From Massilia antarctica (GTDB lineage Bacteria > Pseudomonadota > Gammaproteobacteria > Burkholderiales > Burkholderiaceae_D), in NCBI RefSeq assembly GCF_015689335.1, contig NZ_CP065053.1, positions 62,001 through 126,000 of the forward strand: 64,000 nucleotides of DNA, written 5' to 3'. Shown here in pieces: positions 24,989-34,169 of the stretch. How positions within the stretch are numbered: position 1 is the first letter of the stretch; each line of letters starts with the position of its first letter. The notes under the pieces are model-generated. The model was given only the letters and a program-made list of their open reading frames with translations, was not told the DNA's origin and did not search any database. A program made the translations under genes and the position numbers.

Positions 24989-26299
24989 ATGGAAACCCCT
25001 AACCAATTCGTCCAATGGCTGCGCTCAGTCGCGCCGTACATCCACGCCTTCCGTGGCAAGACCTTCGTGGTCGCCTTTCCGGGTGAACTCGTCACCGCCG
25101 GCGCGCTGCCCGTGCTGGCCCAGGATTTGTCGCTGCTCGTCGCCCTCGACATCCGGGTGGTGATCGTGCACGGCTCGCGGCCCCAGGTCGCCGAGCAGCT
25201 CGCGCTGCGCAACGTCGAAGGCCGTTTTCACAATGGCATCCGCATCACCGACACCGCCGCCCTCGAATGCGCGAAGGAAGCGGCCGGCGAACTGCGCCTC
25301 GACATCGAGGCCGCCTTCAGCCAGGGCTTGCCCAACACGCCGATGGCGCACGCCGCCATCCGCATCATCTCGGGTAACTTTGTCACCGCGCGCCCGCTTG
25401 GCGTGATCGATGGCGTCGACCTCGAACTGACCGGCATGCCGCGCAAGATCGCCGCCGAGACCATCCACGCGATCCTCGCCACCGACAGCCCGGTGCTGCT
25501 CTCGCCGCTGGGTTTTTCGCCCACCGGCGAAGCGTTCAACCTGACCATGGAAGACGTGGCCGTGTCGGCCGCGATCGCCCTGCACGCCGACAAACTGGTG
25601 TTCATCACCGAAACGCCGATGATGGTTGACGAAGGCGGCATCGAAATCCGCGAACTGTCCTCGCACCAGGCCGAAGCCGTGCTGCAGGCGGGCTTTTTGC
25701 CGGTCGACGCCGCGTTCTACCTGCAGCACGCCATCAAGGCCTGCAACAGCGGCGTGCCGCGCGCCCACATCGTGCCGTTCGAGATGGACGGCTCGGCCCT
25801 GCTCGAACTGTTCACCCACGATGGCGTGGGCACCATGATCAGCCACGAAAACCTGGAAAGCCTGCGCCGCGCCACCATCGAAGACGTGGGCGGCATCATC
25901 AAGCTGATCGAACCGCTCGAAGCGGACGGCACCCTGGTCAAGCGCGGGCGCGAACTGATCGAACGCGAGATCGACCAGTTCTCCGTCATCGAGCACGATG
26001 GCGTGATCTTCGGCTGCGCCGCCCTGTACCCGTTCCCGGAATCGAAAATGGGCGAAATGGCCTGCCTCACCGTCAACCCCGACGTGCAAGCCCAGGGCGA
26101 TGGCGAACGCATTCTCAAGCACGTGGAAAACCGTGCCCGCGCGGCCGGCCTCAAGCAGCTGTTCGTGCTCACCACGCGCACCTCGCACTGGTTCCAGAAG
26201 CGCGGCTTCAAGCCGGCCACGGTCGACGCCCTGCCCAAGGACCGCCAGCATATGTATAACTGGCAGCGCAAATCCCAAGTGCTGATTAAGTCTTTATAA
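24989..26299 (+). CDS. argA: Amino-acid N-acetyltransferase (N-acetylglutamate synthase)
   Basis: First step of arginine biosynthesis: acetyl-CoA + glutamate to N-acetylglutamate. 436 residues: an amino-acid-kinase-like N-terminal domain (FRGKTFVVAFPGELVTAG, VVIVHGSRPQV) that binds feedback arginine, and a C-terminal GNAT acetyltransferase domain (~290-430: IEDVGGIIKLIEPLEADG, QAQGDGERIL, WFQKRGFK). The ATG at 24989 is chosen over 24980 because TATAAT occupies 24976-24981 and family members start M-E-x-P-N-Q-F. With this promoter the mRNA would be leaderless. yggX follows 35 nt downstream. Confidence 0.93.
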   Translation: METPNQFVQWLRSVAPYIHAFRGKTFVVAFPGELVTAGALPVLAQDLSLLVALDIRVVIVHGSRPQVAEQLALRNVEGRFHNGIRITDTAALECAKEAAGELRLDIEAAFSQGLPNTPMAHAAIRIISGNFVTARPLGVIDGVDLELTGMPRKIAAETIHAILATDSPVLLSPLGFSPTGEAFNLTMEDVAVSAAIALHADKLVFITETPMMVDEGGIEIRELSSHQAEAVLQAGFLPVDAAFYLQHAIKACNSGVPRAHIVPFEMDGSALLELFTHDGVGTMISHENLESLRRATIEDVGGIIKLIEPLEADGTLVKRGRELIEREIDQFSVIEHDGVIFGCAALYPFPESKMGEMACLTVNPDVQAQGDGERILKHVENRARAAGLKQLFVLTTRTSHWFQKRGFKPATVDALPKDRQHMYNWQRKSQVLIKSL

Positions 26300-26334
26300 T
26301 CACGCCTTTACACTTATCCGCTTGAGGAGTACAC

Positions 26335-26607
26335 ATGGCCCGCACCGTCCATTGCATCAAACTGAACAAGGAAGCCGAAGGACTCGACTTACCACCTTAC
26401 CCGGGCGAACTGGGCAAGAAAATCTGGGAATCGGTGTCGAAGGAAGCCTGGGCGGCATGGCTCAAGCACCAGACCATGCTGGTCAATGAAAACCGCCTGA
26501 ACCTGGCCGACCAGCGCGCGCGCAAATACCTGGCCACCCAGATGGAAAAGCATTTCTTCGGCGACGGCGCCGACGCAGCCCAAGGCTACGTCCCACCGGC
26601 CGACTGA
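26335..26607 (+). CDS. yggX: Fe(2+)-trafficking protein YggX
   Basis: Small cytoplasmic protein that protects Fe-S clusters from oxidants, 90 residues as usual. Landmarks are [20 protein letters not shown] with the conserved Cys, [20 protein letters not shown] and NENRLNL. A strong ribosome site (GAGGAG) precedes the ATG. A TATAAT at 26295-26300 overlaps the argA stop, so it may have its own promoter besides read-through from argA. Confidence 0.96.
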   Translation: MARTVHCIKLNKEAEGLDLPPYPGELGKKIWESVSKEAWAAWLKHQTMLVNENRLNLADQRARKYLATQMEKHFFGDGADAAQGYVPPAD

Positions 26608-26622
26608 GCGTACCAGCATCAC

Positions 26623-26647
26623 GGCGCTGCCCCGACGGGACAGCGCC
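26623..26647. terminator. Hairpin after yggX, between convergent genes
   Basis: GGCGCTG-c-CCC, loop GAC, GGG-a-CAGCGCC: a 10-bp stem with one mismatch, 16 nt after the yggX stop. It lacks a T-tract, so it may be a barrier or processing hairpin rather than a strict intrinsic terminator. Confidence 0.4.
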
Positions 26648-26678
26648 ATTCCTGCCTTATCTCCGCTTCAGACCTGCT

Positions 26679-27026
26679 TCAGATCTGCTTGCACTGACGC
26701 AATTCGCACTTCGCCTGGAAAATGGTCCGGTTATCGCACACCATGCGATACACCTCGACCGGGCCTGGCGGCGTCATCAGGCCGGCACCCACGCCGCCCG
26801 TGCAACCCTGCTTCTTGGCCATGTTTTCCACCGTGACCGACGAAATGCCGGGACGGAAGGGCACACGCGCAATCGGCTCGCCCTTGGCGTCGAGCGCTTG
26901 CGCTTGCACCGGCTTCACGGCCGCCACTTTCACCGGCGCTGGCCGCGCCGCGACTTTTTGTTTCCTGCCCGACGAACAGCCGCCCAGCACCGCCACACAC
27001 ATCACCGCCAAAAGCAATCGCTTCAT
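26679..27026 (-). CDS. Small lipoprotein, function unknown
   Basis: 115 residues with a lipoprotein signal (LLLAVMCVAVLGGC; lipobox LGGC, lipid on the Cys ~17). A Lys/Ala-rich linker is followed by a domain with four cysteines (KKQGC, RMVC, KCELRQC), probably disulfide-bonded in the periplasm. Not recognised as a family. Confidence 0.8.
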   Translation of the reverse strand: MKRLLLAVMCVAVLGGCSSGRKQKVAARPAPVKVAAVKPVQAQALDAKGEPIARVPFRPGISSVTVENMAKKQGCTGGVGAGLMTPPGPVEVYRMVCDNRTIFQAKCELRQCKQI

Positions 27027-27101
27027 GTTATCCCCGTCGTTGAACTACTTCTTTAACATCATGTCTGATCGATTTCTTGCCGAATCGATATCTTGTATGG
27101 C

Positions 27102-27779
27102 TTAAAACGTCAAGGTCTTGACGCCTTCGCTCGTTCCCAGCAGGCACACATCGGCCCCGCGCCGGGCAAACAGGCCGACAGCGATGACGCCGACGATCTG
27201 GTTGATCTGTTGCTCCAGCCCGACCGGATCGGTGATCGACAAACCCGCCACGTCGATGATCTCGCCGCCGTTATCGGTCACGAAGGCGTGTTCGGTGCCG
27301 GGTTTGAGACGCAGGCGCGGCTGGCCGCCCAGGTCCGCCAGTTGCCGCATCACGGCCGCGCGCGCCATCGGCAGCACTTCGACCGGCAGCGCAAAGGCGC
27401 CCAGGGTCTGCACCAGCTTGGAGCCGTCGGCGATGCAGACGAACTGGTGCGACACGGAAGCGACGATTTTCTCGCGCGTCAGGGCCGCCCCGCCGCCCTT
27501 GATCATGGCGCCGCTGGCGGTGATTTCGTCGGCGCCGTCGATGTAGACGGCAATCCCGGTCACGTCGTTCAGGTCGTACACGGCAATGCCGTGGCCGCGC
27601 AGGCGCGCCGCGGTCGCTTCGGACGAGGCCACCGTGCCCTTGATGCGGTCCTTGATGGTGGCCAGCTCATCGATGAAGAAATTGGCGGTGGAGCCCGTGC
27701 CAACGCCGATGATCTCGCCGTCAACCACGTAGGCGATGGCGGCACATGCCACGGCTTGTTTCAATTCGTCTTGAGTCAT
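27102..27779 (-). CDS. rpiA: Ribose-5-phosphate isomerase A
   Basis: Interconverts ribose-5-phosphate and ribulose-5-phosphate in the pentose phosphate pathway. 225 residues. Family motifs: [15 protein letters not shown] (phosphate loop), [18 protein letters not shown] (catalytic Asp), [16 protein letters not shown] and ADGSKLV. Single gene, divergent from the CheY-CheC-cyclase operon. Confidence 0.96.
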   Translation of the reverse strand: MTQDELKQAVACAAIAYVVDGEIIGVGTGSTANFFIDELATIKDRIKGTVASSEATAARLRGHGIAVYDLNDVTGIAVYIDGADEITASGAMIKGGGAALTREKIVASVSHQFVCIADGSKLVQTLGAFALPVEVLPMARAAVMRQLADLGGQPRLRLKPGTEHAFVTDNGGEIIDVAGLSITDPVGLEQQINQIVGVIAVGLFARRGADVCLLGTSEGVKTLTF

Positions 27780-27977
27780 GTCAGGAAAATAAGGAGAAAA
27801 AGGAGTAATGCTCTTATTTTAACGGATCGCACCCCGCCAATACACCTTTCCTGCCCAATTTTGTTGCCATGTCGCATTAACGTAAACAAGTCGATGGCAC
27901 GGCTGCCCCGTTTTACCTATACGGCGCGGGAAACTATGCGAAAATGCCTCGATGCATAGATTCTCTGGGAAAGTGAC

Positions 27978-28343
27978 ATGAACGAAACGAAAACGGTCCT
28001 CGTCATCGATGACAGCCGGGTATCGCGGCTGATGGCGCGCCAATTCATCCTCAGCCGTCAGCCCGGCTGGCTGGTGGAGGAAGCCGGCACCGGCGAAGAA
28101 GCGATCGAGAAGGTGAAAACCCTGTCCCCCGTGCTCATTCTCATTGACGTCAACATGCCCGGCATGGGCGGCCTGGCCGCCGCCGAGCACCTGCGCGCAG
28201 CCTGCCCGGACGCCCACATTTCGCTCGTCACCGCCAACGTCCAGAACGCCACCCGCAACCGCGCCACCGAGCTGGGCATTGGTTTCATGGAAAAGCCCAT
28301 CACCGAAGCGCGCATGCACGCCCTGATCGGCGCCCTGGAATGA
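27978..28343 (+). CDS. Stand-alone CheY-like response regulator
   Basis: 121-residue receiver domain without an output domain. The acidic pair (VIDDSRVSR), the phospho-acceptor Asp ~54 (ILIDVNMPGMGG), Thr/Ser (LVTANVQ) and Lys (FMEKPI) are present. First gene of a three-gene operon; it overlaps the next gene by 4 bp (ATGA). A phosphoryl switch read by the CheC-like phosphatase or by the cyclase is the natural model. Confidence 0.92.
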   Translation: MNETKTVLVIDDSRVSRLMARQFILSRQPGWLVEEAGTGEEAIEKVKTLSPVLILIDVNMPGMGGLAAAEHLRAACPDAHISLVTANVQNATRNRATELGIGFMEKPITEARMHALIGALE

Positions 28344-28966
28344 CCATGTTCAATCTCAGCGAACTGCAGCACGATGCGCTGGTCGAGATCTTCAACATCG
28401 GCGTGGGCCACGCGGCCAAGTCGATGAGCGAAATCGTCAATGAAGAAGTGACGATGTCGGTACCGTCGATCAGCTTCCTCAACCGTGCTGAAGCCGCTGA
28501 GATGCTCGGCAACAAGGACAGTGCGCGCGTGTGCGGCGTCAGCCAGCACTACGAAGGCGCGTTCAAGACCGAAGCCATTTTGATGTTCCCCGAGGATAAG
28601 AGCCTCGATATCGTGCGCCTGATGGTGGGCGAGTCGGTGCCGCTCAAGGAATTGACGGAAATGGAGCAGGAAGCGCTGAGCGAGATCGGCAACATCATTC
28701 TCAATTCCTGCGTCGGCACCCTGGCCAATATTTTTGCGCAAGAACTGAGCGGGTCCCTGCCCGAATACCACGTCGGCACCAGCGAAGAAATCCTGAGCGC
28801 CACCGGCGGCCAGGGCGACACCGTGGTACTGATGCTGCATATCGACTTCATCCTCGAAAAACACCAGATCCACGGCTATGTCGCCTTCATCCTCGACTTG
28901 ACCGCACTGCAGGACCTGCAAGACCAGGTCGACCGCTACCTCGCCAAGATCATGGGTCCGGCCTGA
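28340..28966 (+). CDS. CheC-like phosphatase
   Basis: CheC/CheX/FliY family, which removes phosphate from CheY-type receivers. 208 residues with two phosphatase motifs (E-x3-N...P): VEIFNIGVGHAAKSMSEIVN and SEIGNIILNSCVGTLAN. The internal symmetry of CheC is clear. CheC is well known from Bacillus and Thermotoga chemotaxis; here it stands outside a flagellar or chemotaxis cluster, next to its probable substrate (27978-28343) and a diguanylate cyclase one nucleotide downstream. Confidence 0.9.
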   Translation: MTMFNLSELQHDALVEIFNIGVGHAAKSMSEIVNEEVTMSVPSISFLNRAEAAEMLGNKDSARVCGVSQHYEGAFKTEAILMFPEDKSLDIVRLMVGESVPLKELTEMEQEALSEIGNIILNSCVGTLANIFAQELSGSLPEYHVGTSEEILSATGGQGDTVVLMLHIDFILEKHQIHGYVAFILDLTALQDLQDQVDRYLAKIMGPA

Positions 28967-28967
28967 C

Positions 28968-29933
28968 ATGGGCCACGCCGCGGCACCCGGCCAGGGCATG
29001 CTTGAAAGCGTGCTCGGCGCGATCAATCTGGGCACGATCGTGCTCGATCATGCGCAGCGCGTGGTGGTCTGGAACCGCTGGATGAGCCAGTATTCGGACT
29101 TGCCGGCCGAGCGTGTCGTGGGAGAGGATTTTTTTGCGCTGTTCCCCGAACTGAGCGGCAAGCGTATCGACAGCGCGGTACGCCAGGCGCTGCGCGACAA
29201 TTTTCCGTCGGTCTTGTCGCAAACCTTGCACAAGGCCCCGTTTGGGCTGTTCGTCAACGCCGCGGCGCGCGCGGCGGGCGAACGCATGCAGCAGGCGGTC
29301 GCCGTGACGCCGCTGGAAGTGCCGGGTCTGGCGCGTCATTGCCTGATCCAGATTACGGACGTGAGCGTGGCCGTGCACCGCGAACGGCTGCTGCGCGACC
29401 AGGCGCTGGAACTGCGTTCGCAGACGTTTTCGGACGGCTTGACCGGGATTGCCAACCGGCGCCATTTCGATGTGGCGATGGATAAGGAAATGCGGCGCGC
29501 CAAGCGATCCGGCACGCCGCTGTCCTTGCTCATGATCGATATCGATTTCTTCAAGCCCTACAACGACCATTACGGGCACCAGCAGGGCGACGATACCCTG
29601 ATCAAGGTGGCGCACGCGCTGGCGGCCATGCTGCAGCGGCCTGGTGACCTGATCGCGCGCTATGGCGGCGAGGAGTTCGCGGTGATCCTGCCGGAGATGA
29701 CGGCGGAACACAGCCAGGTGCTGGCCGAGAAGATGCGCGAGCGCATTGCCGCTTTGGCGATTCCGCATGCCAAGGCCGATCTGACCGGATATATAACGGT
29801 GAGCATCGGCCTGGCGACCCATGCGCTGGAAAATTCGAGCGATATCGCCGTGCTGCTGGGCGAAGCCGACCGCGCGCTGTACATGGCCAAGGGGGCGGGA
29901 CGCAACCGGGTGGTGAGGTACAGTTCGCCGTAG
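28968..29933 (+). CDS. Diguanylate cyclase with PAS-like sensor
   Basis: 321 residues. The N-terminal PAS-like domain (~10-130: GAINLGTIVLDHAQRVVVWN) precedes a GGDEF domain with intact GGEEF (233-237) and I-site RPGD (224-227) five residues before it. Soluble. It begins 1 nt after the CheC-like stop, so the three genes are one translational unit. The likely role is output of the CheY-CheC switch as c-di-GMP; how the receiver signal reaches the cyclase is not visible. Confidence 0.93.
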   Translation: MGHAAAPGQGMLESVLGAINLGTIVLDHAQRVVVWNRWMSQYSDLPAERVVGEDFFALFPELSGKRIDSAVRQALRDNFPSVLSQTLHKAPFGLFVNAAARAAGERMQQAVAVTPLEVPGLARHCLIQITDVSVAVHRERLLRDQALELRSQTFSDGLTGIANRRHFDVAMDKEMRRAKRSGTPLSLLMIDIDFFKPYNDHYGHQQGDDTLIKVAHALAAMLQRPGDLIARYGGEEFAVILPEMTAEHSQVLAEKMRERIAALAIPHAKADLTGYITVSIGLATHALENSSDIAVLLGEADRALYMAKGAGRNRVVRYSSP

Positions 29934-29998
29934 GCCCGGCCCTCGTCCCTGGCATCGCCGGAAACCGAGGGCTTGCGGCGCAGCGACAACGACGGCGG

Positions 29999-31237
29999 CT
30001 AGGCCGACAAAAACATCTCCTGCAAATCATTCAAGAAGCGCTGTCCCAGCTCGGTCGGCCGGATGATCTTGTGGTCACGGTAAATCAAGCCCTTCGCTTC
30101 GGCCGCATTGAGCGTCTGCTCGATCGCATTGATCCCCATGCCGGTGCGTTCGCCGAACAGGTTCGGTGAAAACCCCTCGGTCAGGCGCAAGGTGTTGAGC
30201 ATGAACTCGAACCCCATGTCGGCGCGCCCGATCTCCCTTTCTTCCTGCACCGGATTGCCGGCCCGCGCCGCCTCGATGAACGCCTTCGGCTGCTTGTAGC
30301 GCGCCTGGCGCAGCACCCGGTGCGGGAACGAGATCTTCGAGTGCGCGCCCGCGCCGATGCCGAGATAATCGCCGAACTCCCAGTAATTCACATTGTGCTT
30401 CGCGCGCCGCCCCGGCTGCGCGTACGCCGACACCTCGTAATGTCCATACCCGGCCCGCGCCGTCTCCAGCGCGATCATGTCCTGCATGTCGGCGCTGGCA
30501 TCGTCGTCCGGCAAGGCCGGCGGATACTTGGCGAACAGGGTGTTCGGCTCCATCGTCAGGTGGTACAGCGACAGATGCGGCGGCGCGAACGACAGCGCCG
30601 TTTCCAGGTCGTGGCGCGCTTCTTCCAGGGTCTGCGATGGCAAGGCGTACATCAGGTCGAGGTTGAAGTTATCGAAATTCGCGTGCGCAATCTCGACCGC
30701 CCGGCGTGCCTCGTTGTCGTCATGGATGCGGCCCAGCGCCTTGAGGTGCTTGCCGCTGAAGCTCTGGATGCCGATCGACAGCCGGTTGATGCCGCTGGCG
30801 CGGAACGACTTGAACTTCTCGGCCTCGAACGTGCCCGGATTGGCTTCCATCGTCACTTCGGCATCCACGTCCAGCGGCAGCAGGGTGCGCACGTCCGACA
30901 TCAGGCGGTCCAGCCCCTTGGCCGACATCAGGCTCGGGGTGCCGCCGCCGATAAAGATCGTGTAGATCTTGCGGCCCCAGATCAGCGGCAGGGACTGCTC
31001 CAGATCGAGCCGCAGCGCATCGAGGTATGCTTCTTCCGGCAACTCGCCGCGCGCCTCGTGCGAATTGAAGTCGCAGTAAGGGCACTTCTTCACGCACCAC
31101 GGATAGTGAATGTACAGCGACAGCGGCGGCAGCGCGGCCAGGTTCAACGCGCCCGGCTGCAGGTACTGCAGGGCGCTGGCGGCCGGCGAGCGCGGCTCGG
31201 TCTTGACGCCGCTACCGGCGACTTTGATCGGGATCAT
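29999..31237 (-). CDS. hemW: HemW-type radical SAM heme chaperone
   Basis: 412 residues. The radical-SAM cluster motif C-V-K-K-C-P-Y-C lies in SLYIHYPWCVKKCPYCDFNS, followed by TIFIGGGTPSLM and TMEANPG. It lacks the N-terminal extension typical of true HemN, so HemW (formerly HemN-like) is preferred; HemW loads heme on respiratory proteins. It overlaps rdgB by 4 bp, a common pair in Burkholderiales. Confidence 0.93.
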   Translation of the reverse strand: MIPIKVAGSGVKTEPRSPAASALQYLQPGALNLAALPPLSLYIHYPWCVKKCPYCDFNSHEARGELPEEAYLDALRLDLEQSLPLIWGRKIYTIFIGGGTPSLMSAKGLDRLMSDVRTLLPLDVDAEVTMEANPGTFEAEKFKSFRASGINRLSIGIQSFSGKHLKALGRIHDDNEARRAVEIAHANFDNFNLDLMYALPSQTLEEARHDLETALSFAPPHLSLYHLTMEPNTLFAKYPPALPDDDASADMQDMIALETARAGYGHYEVSAYAQPGRRAKHNVNYWEFGDYLGIGAGAHSKISFPHRVLRQARYKQPKAFIEAARAGNPVQEEREIGRADMGFEFMLNTLRLTEGFSPNLFGERTGMGINAIEQTLNAAEAKGLIYRDHKIIRPTELGQRFLNDLQEMFLSA

Positions 31238-31818
31238 TTCAGCTTCTCTACCAGCGCGCGCAGGGCCTGGCCGCGATGCGACAGCGCGTTCTTTTCAAGC
31301 GGCGACAACTCCGCGGTGCACTTGCCCAGGGCCGGAATCCAGAAATGTGGATCGTAACCGAAACCGCCCGCGCCGCGCGCCTGGGCGACGATCTCGCCGT
31401 TCCAGCGGCCGTCGGCGATGACCGGCTGCGGGTCGTCGGCGTGGCGCACGAACACCAGCACGCAGTAGTAGTACGCCGATTTGTCGGCGTGGGCGGCCAG
31501 GTCGGCGATGAGTTTTTCATTGTTGCGCGCGTCCGATTTCGGTTCGCCCGCAAAGCGCGCCGACCACACGCCGGGCGCGCCGCCCAGGGCATTGACGCAC
31601 ACGCCAGAATCGTCGGCCAGCGCCGGCAAGCCGGTCAGGCGCGACGCGTGGCGCGCCTTGGCGAGCGCGTTTTCGACGAAGGTGGCGAACGGCTCCTCGG
31701 CTTCGGGCACGTCGAATTCGCCCTGCGCGTGCAGGGTGAAGCCGATCGGGCCGAGGAGTTCGCCGAACTCCCTGAGTTTGCCGGCGTTGTTGGAAGCGAG
31801 GATGAGGCGTTGGGTCAT
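31234..31818 (-). CDS. rdgB: XTP/dITP diphosphatase (RdgB/HAM1)
   Basis: Cleans the nucleotide pool of dITP, XTP and related bases by hydrolysis to monophosphates. 194 residues from the ATG complementary to 31816-31818. Motifs: LASNNAGKLREF, ENALAKARHASRLTGLPALA, DDSGVCVNALGGAPGVWSAR, GFGYDPHFWIP and SHRGQAL. The upstream gene of the rdgB-hemW pair. Confidence 0.96.
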   Translation of the reverse strand: MTQRLILASNNAGKLREFGELLGPIGFTLHAQGEFDVPEAEEPFATFVENALAKARHASRLTGLPALADDSGVCVNALGGAPGVWSARFAGEPKSDARNNEKLIADLAAHADKSAYYYCVLVFVRHADDPQPVIADGRWNGEIVAQARGAGGFGYDPHFWIPALGKCTAELSPLEKNALSHRGQALRALVEKLK

Positions 31819-32024
31819 AAGAGTCTGGTCTGGCCGGTGATGGATGCCAGCGGCATCCGCAAGTGCGTATTTTAGCGCCATTGGCCGCCCGGCTGGCGCG
31901 AGCGCCGCTTTCGCGGGATTTTGCCGGGCAAACACTGTACTATATCGGCATCCTGAAATTGACGGCGGAACTCCGATGGCGACAGCAGCACTACGCGACG
32001 CGCTAGGCGACGCGCAATCCGACT

Positions 32025-33086
32025 ATGACGCAGGCATGCGCGCCGGGGGCTGCCTTGCTTGAGATCGACAAAGTCGAAGTAAGCTACGGCTCCGACCCTT
32101 CGGGGCTGGTGTGGGGTTATCTGTTCGGCGTCAGCCCGGAAGCGCTGGCCATCGATTCGGCCGCGGCGCTGGCCTGGATGCGCGACCACGCGGCCAACAA
32201 TCCATCGCAATTCATCTGGCTGCACTTCAACCTGTCCAACGCGGCGAGCGAAAAGTGGCTGACCACGCACGCCAACCTGGCCGAGGAATTCTACGAAACC
32301 TTGCACACCGGCTCGCGCTCGACCCGCATCGAACTGGCCGAAGACACCCTGATCGCGGTGGTCAACGATGTGCTGCACAATTTTTCGTTCGAGGAGTCCG
32401 ACATTTCGACCCTGTGGGTCAGCGTGGCGCGCAATGTCGTCGTCAGCGCGCGCAGGAAGCCCTTGCAGTCGATCGAAAGAGTACGCCAGGCGGTGCGCCA
32501 GGGCGAACCGGTGCGCTCCTCGGTCGAACTGCTGATCCACCTGCTGCGCGACCAGGCCGACGTGCTGGTGAAAATCGTGCGCGACGCGGTCGAACGGGTC
32601 GACGACATCGAAGACAAGCTGCTGGCCGACCGCCCTACCGCCAAACGCGAAGACCTGGGCGCGATGCGACGTGTGCTGGTACGCCTGCAACGGCTGCTGG
32701 CGCCCGAACCGGCCGCCCTGTTCCGGCTGCTGCAACGCCCGCCCTCGTGGATGGCCGACCTGGACACCCAGGAGCTGCGCGAAGCGACCGAGGAATTCTC
32801 GGTGGTGCTGAGCGATATGTCGTCGCTGCAGGAACGCATCAAGCTGCTGCAGGAAGAAATCGCCGCCCGGGTCAGCGAAGAGACGGGCCGCAGCCTGTTC
32901 ATCCTGACCATCGTCACCGTCCTGGCGCTGCCGATCAACATCATCGCCGGCATGCTGGGCATGAACGTGGGCGGCATTCCGCTCGCGCACCATCCGGCCG
33001 GTTTCTGGATCATCGCCGGCATCATCGCCACCTTCACGGTGGTGGCGGGCTGGCTGGTCAAGCGCGCCGCGCGGCGCCTGCGTTAG
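32025..33086 (+). CDS. CorA/ZntB-family divalent metal transporter
   Basis: Inner-membrane channel-like transporter, 353 residues. A large cytoplasmic alpha/beta funnel domain is followed by a long helix and two C-terminal membrane helices. The pore signature is GMNVGGIP (the GMN motif), and the Val-Gly-Gly extension favours the ZntB subgroup (zinc) over CorA (magnesium). Divergent from rdgB. No clear ribosome site before the ATG. Confidence 0.92.
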   Translation: MTQACAPGAALLEIDKVEVSYGSDPSGLVWGYLFGVSPEALAIDSAAALAWMRDHAANNPSQFIWLHFNLSNAASEKWLTTHANLAEEFYETLHTGSRSTRIELAEDTLIAVVNDVLHNFSFEESDISTLWVSVARNVVVSARRKPLQSIERVRQAVRQGEPVRSSVELLIHLLRDQADVLVKIVRDAVERVDDIEDKLLADRPTAKREDLGAMRRVLVRLQRLLAPEPAALFRLLQRPPSWMADLDTQELREATEEFSVVLSDMSSLQERIKLLQEEIAARVSEETGRSLFILTIVTVLALPINIIAGMLGMNVGGIPLAHHPAGFWIIAGIIATFTVVAGWLVKRAARRLR

Positions 33087-33105
33087 CCGCTCACTGGAGA
33101 ACGAC

Positions 33106-34047
33106 GTGAACAAACAACGAGCCCCGGCCAGCGCAATCCTGATCGCGGGTGTGCTGCAAGCAAGCCTGGAAGATCATTTTGTGTATCGCGGCATGTGCGA
33201 TGCGTCGGCCGCCGCCGCGCTCGGGGACGACCTGTTCGTGGTCGCCAACGACGAGCGCAACCAGCTCAAAATCTACCGGCGCGGCGTGGCCGATCCGGTG
33301 GAGGTGGTCGACCTGTCGGATTTTTTGGGCACCCGTACGAACAAGGAATCGGACCTGGAAGGCGCGGCCACCGTGGGCGAGCGAATTTACTGGATTTCCT
33401 CGCATGGGCGCAACAAGAAAGGCGAAGTGCAGGAGCGCCGCCACCGCTTTTTCGCGACCGGGGCGGGCAAGGGCACAGCGCGCATGGAACCGATCGGCAA
33501 GGCATACAGCCGCCTGCTGGACGACATGATCGCAGCCGAGCATCTGCAACACTATCCGATCGCGCAGGCGGCCGGCTTGATGCCGGAAGCCGATGGGGCT
33601 TTCAATATCGAAGGGCTGGCGGCCACGCCGGAAGGAGCGCTGCTGATCGGGCTGCGCAATCCGGCGCCGCAGGGCAAGGCGCTGGTGATCCCCTTGCTCA
33701 ATCCCGCGCAGGTGATCGAAGGCACGCGCGCCCTGTTTGGCGAGGCGATCGAGCTTGACCTGGGCGGCCTGGCGATCCGCAGCATGGAGCTGGTGGGGCT
33801 GGCCTACATGATCGTGGCGGGGCCACCGGCCGATCGTGGCGGGTTTGCGCTGTACCGCTGGTCGGGCAAGGCCGGCGAGGCGCCGCAGCAGCTGGTGCAT
33901 GAGCATTTTGACGAGGTGCGGCCGGAGGCGCTGTTTGCGATTCCAGGCACGCGCAAGGTGCAGATCCTGAGCGATGACGGCGGATCGCATGTGAAGGCGC
34001 TGGAAGAAGAGGAGCAGACGTTTCGGAGTATTACGGTGGTTTTATAG
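33106..34047 (+). CDS. DUF3616-like protein
   Basis: 313 residues, no signal peptide. The beta-propeller-like features of DUF3616 are visible: VYRGMCDASAAAALGDDLFV, NKESDLEGAATVGERIYWIS, AFNIEGLAATPEGALLIGLR and a late MELVGLAYMIV strand. Function unknown for the family. It follows the metal transporter by 19 nt with a GGAGAA ribosome site and is probably co-transcribed. Confidence 0.82.
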   Translation: MNKQRAPASAILIAGVLQASLEDHFVYRGMCDASAAAALGDDLFVVANDERNQLKIYRRGVADPVEVVDLSDFLGTRTNKESDLEGAATVGERIYWISSHGRNKKGEVQERRHRFFATGAGKGTARMEPIGKAYSRLLDDMIAAEHLQHYPIAQAAGLMPEADGAFNIEGLAATPEGALLIGLRNPAPQGKALVIPLLNPAQVIEGTRALFGEAIELDLGGLAIRSMELVGLAYMIVAGPPADRGGFALYRWSGKAGEAPQQLVHEHFDEVRPEALFAIPGTRKVQILSDDGGSHVKALEEEEQTFRSITVVL

Positions 34048-34056
34048 CCTCCACCA

Positions 34057-34160
34057 CCGTCGTTCCCGGCCTTGGCGGCCCCCTTGGCGGGAACCCAAGT
34101 TCGTTGAGCCGCCGCCAACTACGGTACAAACTTGGGTTCCCGCCTGCGCGGGAACGACGG
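34057..34160. repeat. REP-like nested palindrome, copy 2
   Basis: Ends CCGTCGTTCCC and GGGAACGACGG with inner CAAGTTCG / CAAACTTGGGTTCCCGCC arms. It lies between convergent genes, just after the DUF3616 stop and before the rph stop. Confidence 0.85.
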
Positions 34161-34169
34161 AGCAAGCGC

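Noticed and set aside
27069..27090. Terminator at the ATCGATT...AATCGAT hairpin downstream of rpiA
   Set aside because: Only 7 bp, A/T-rich, and without a T-tract on either strand.
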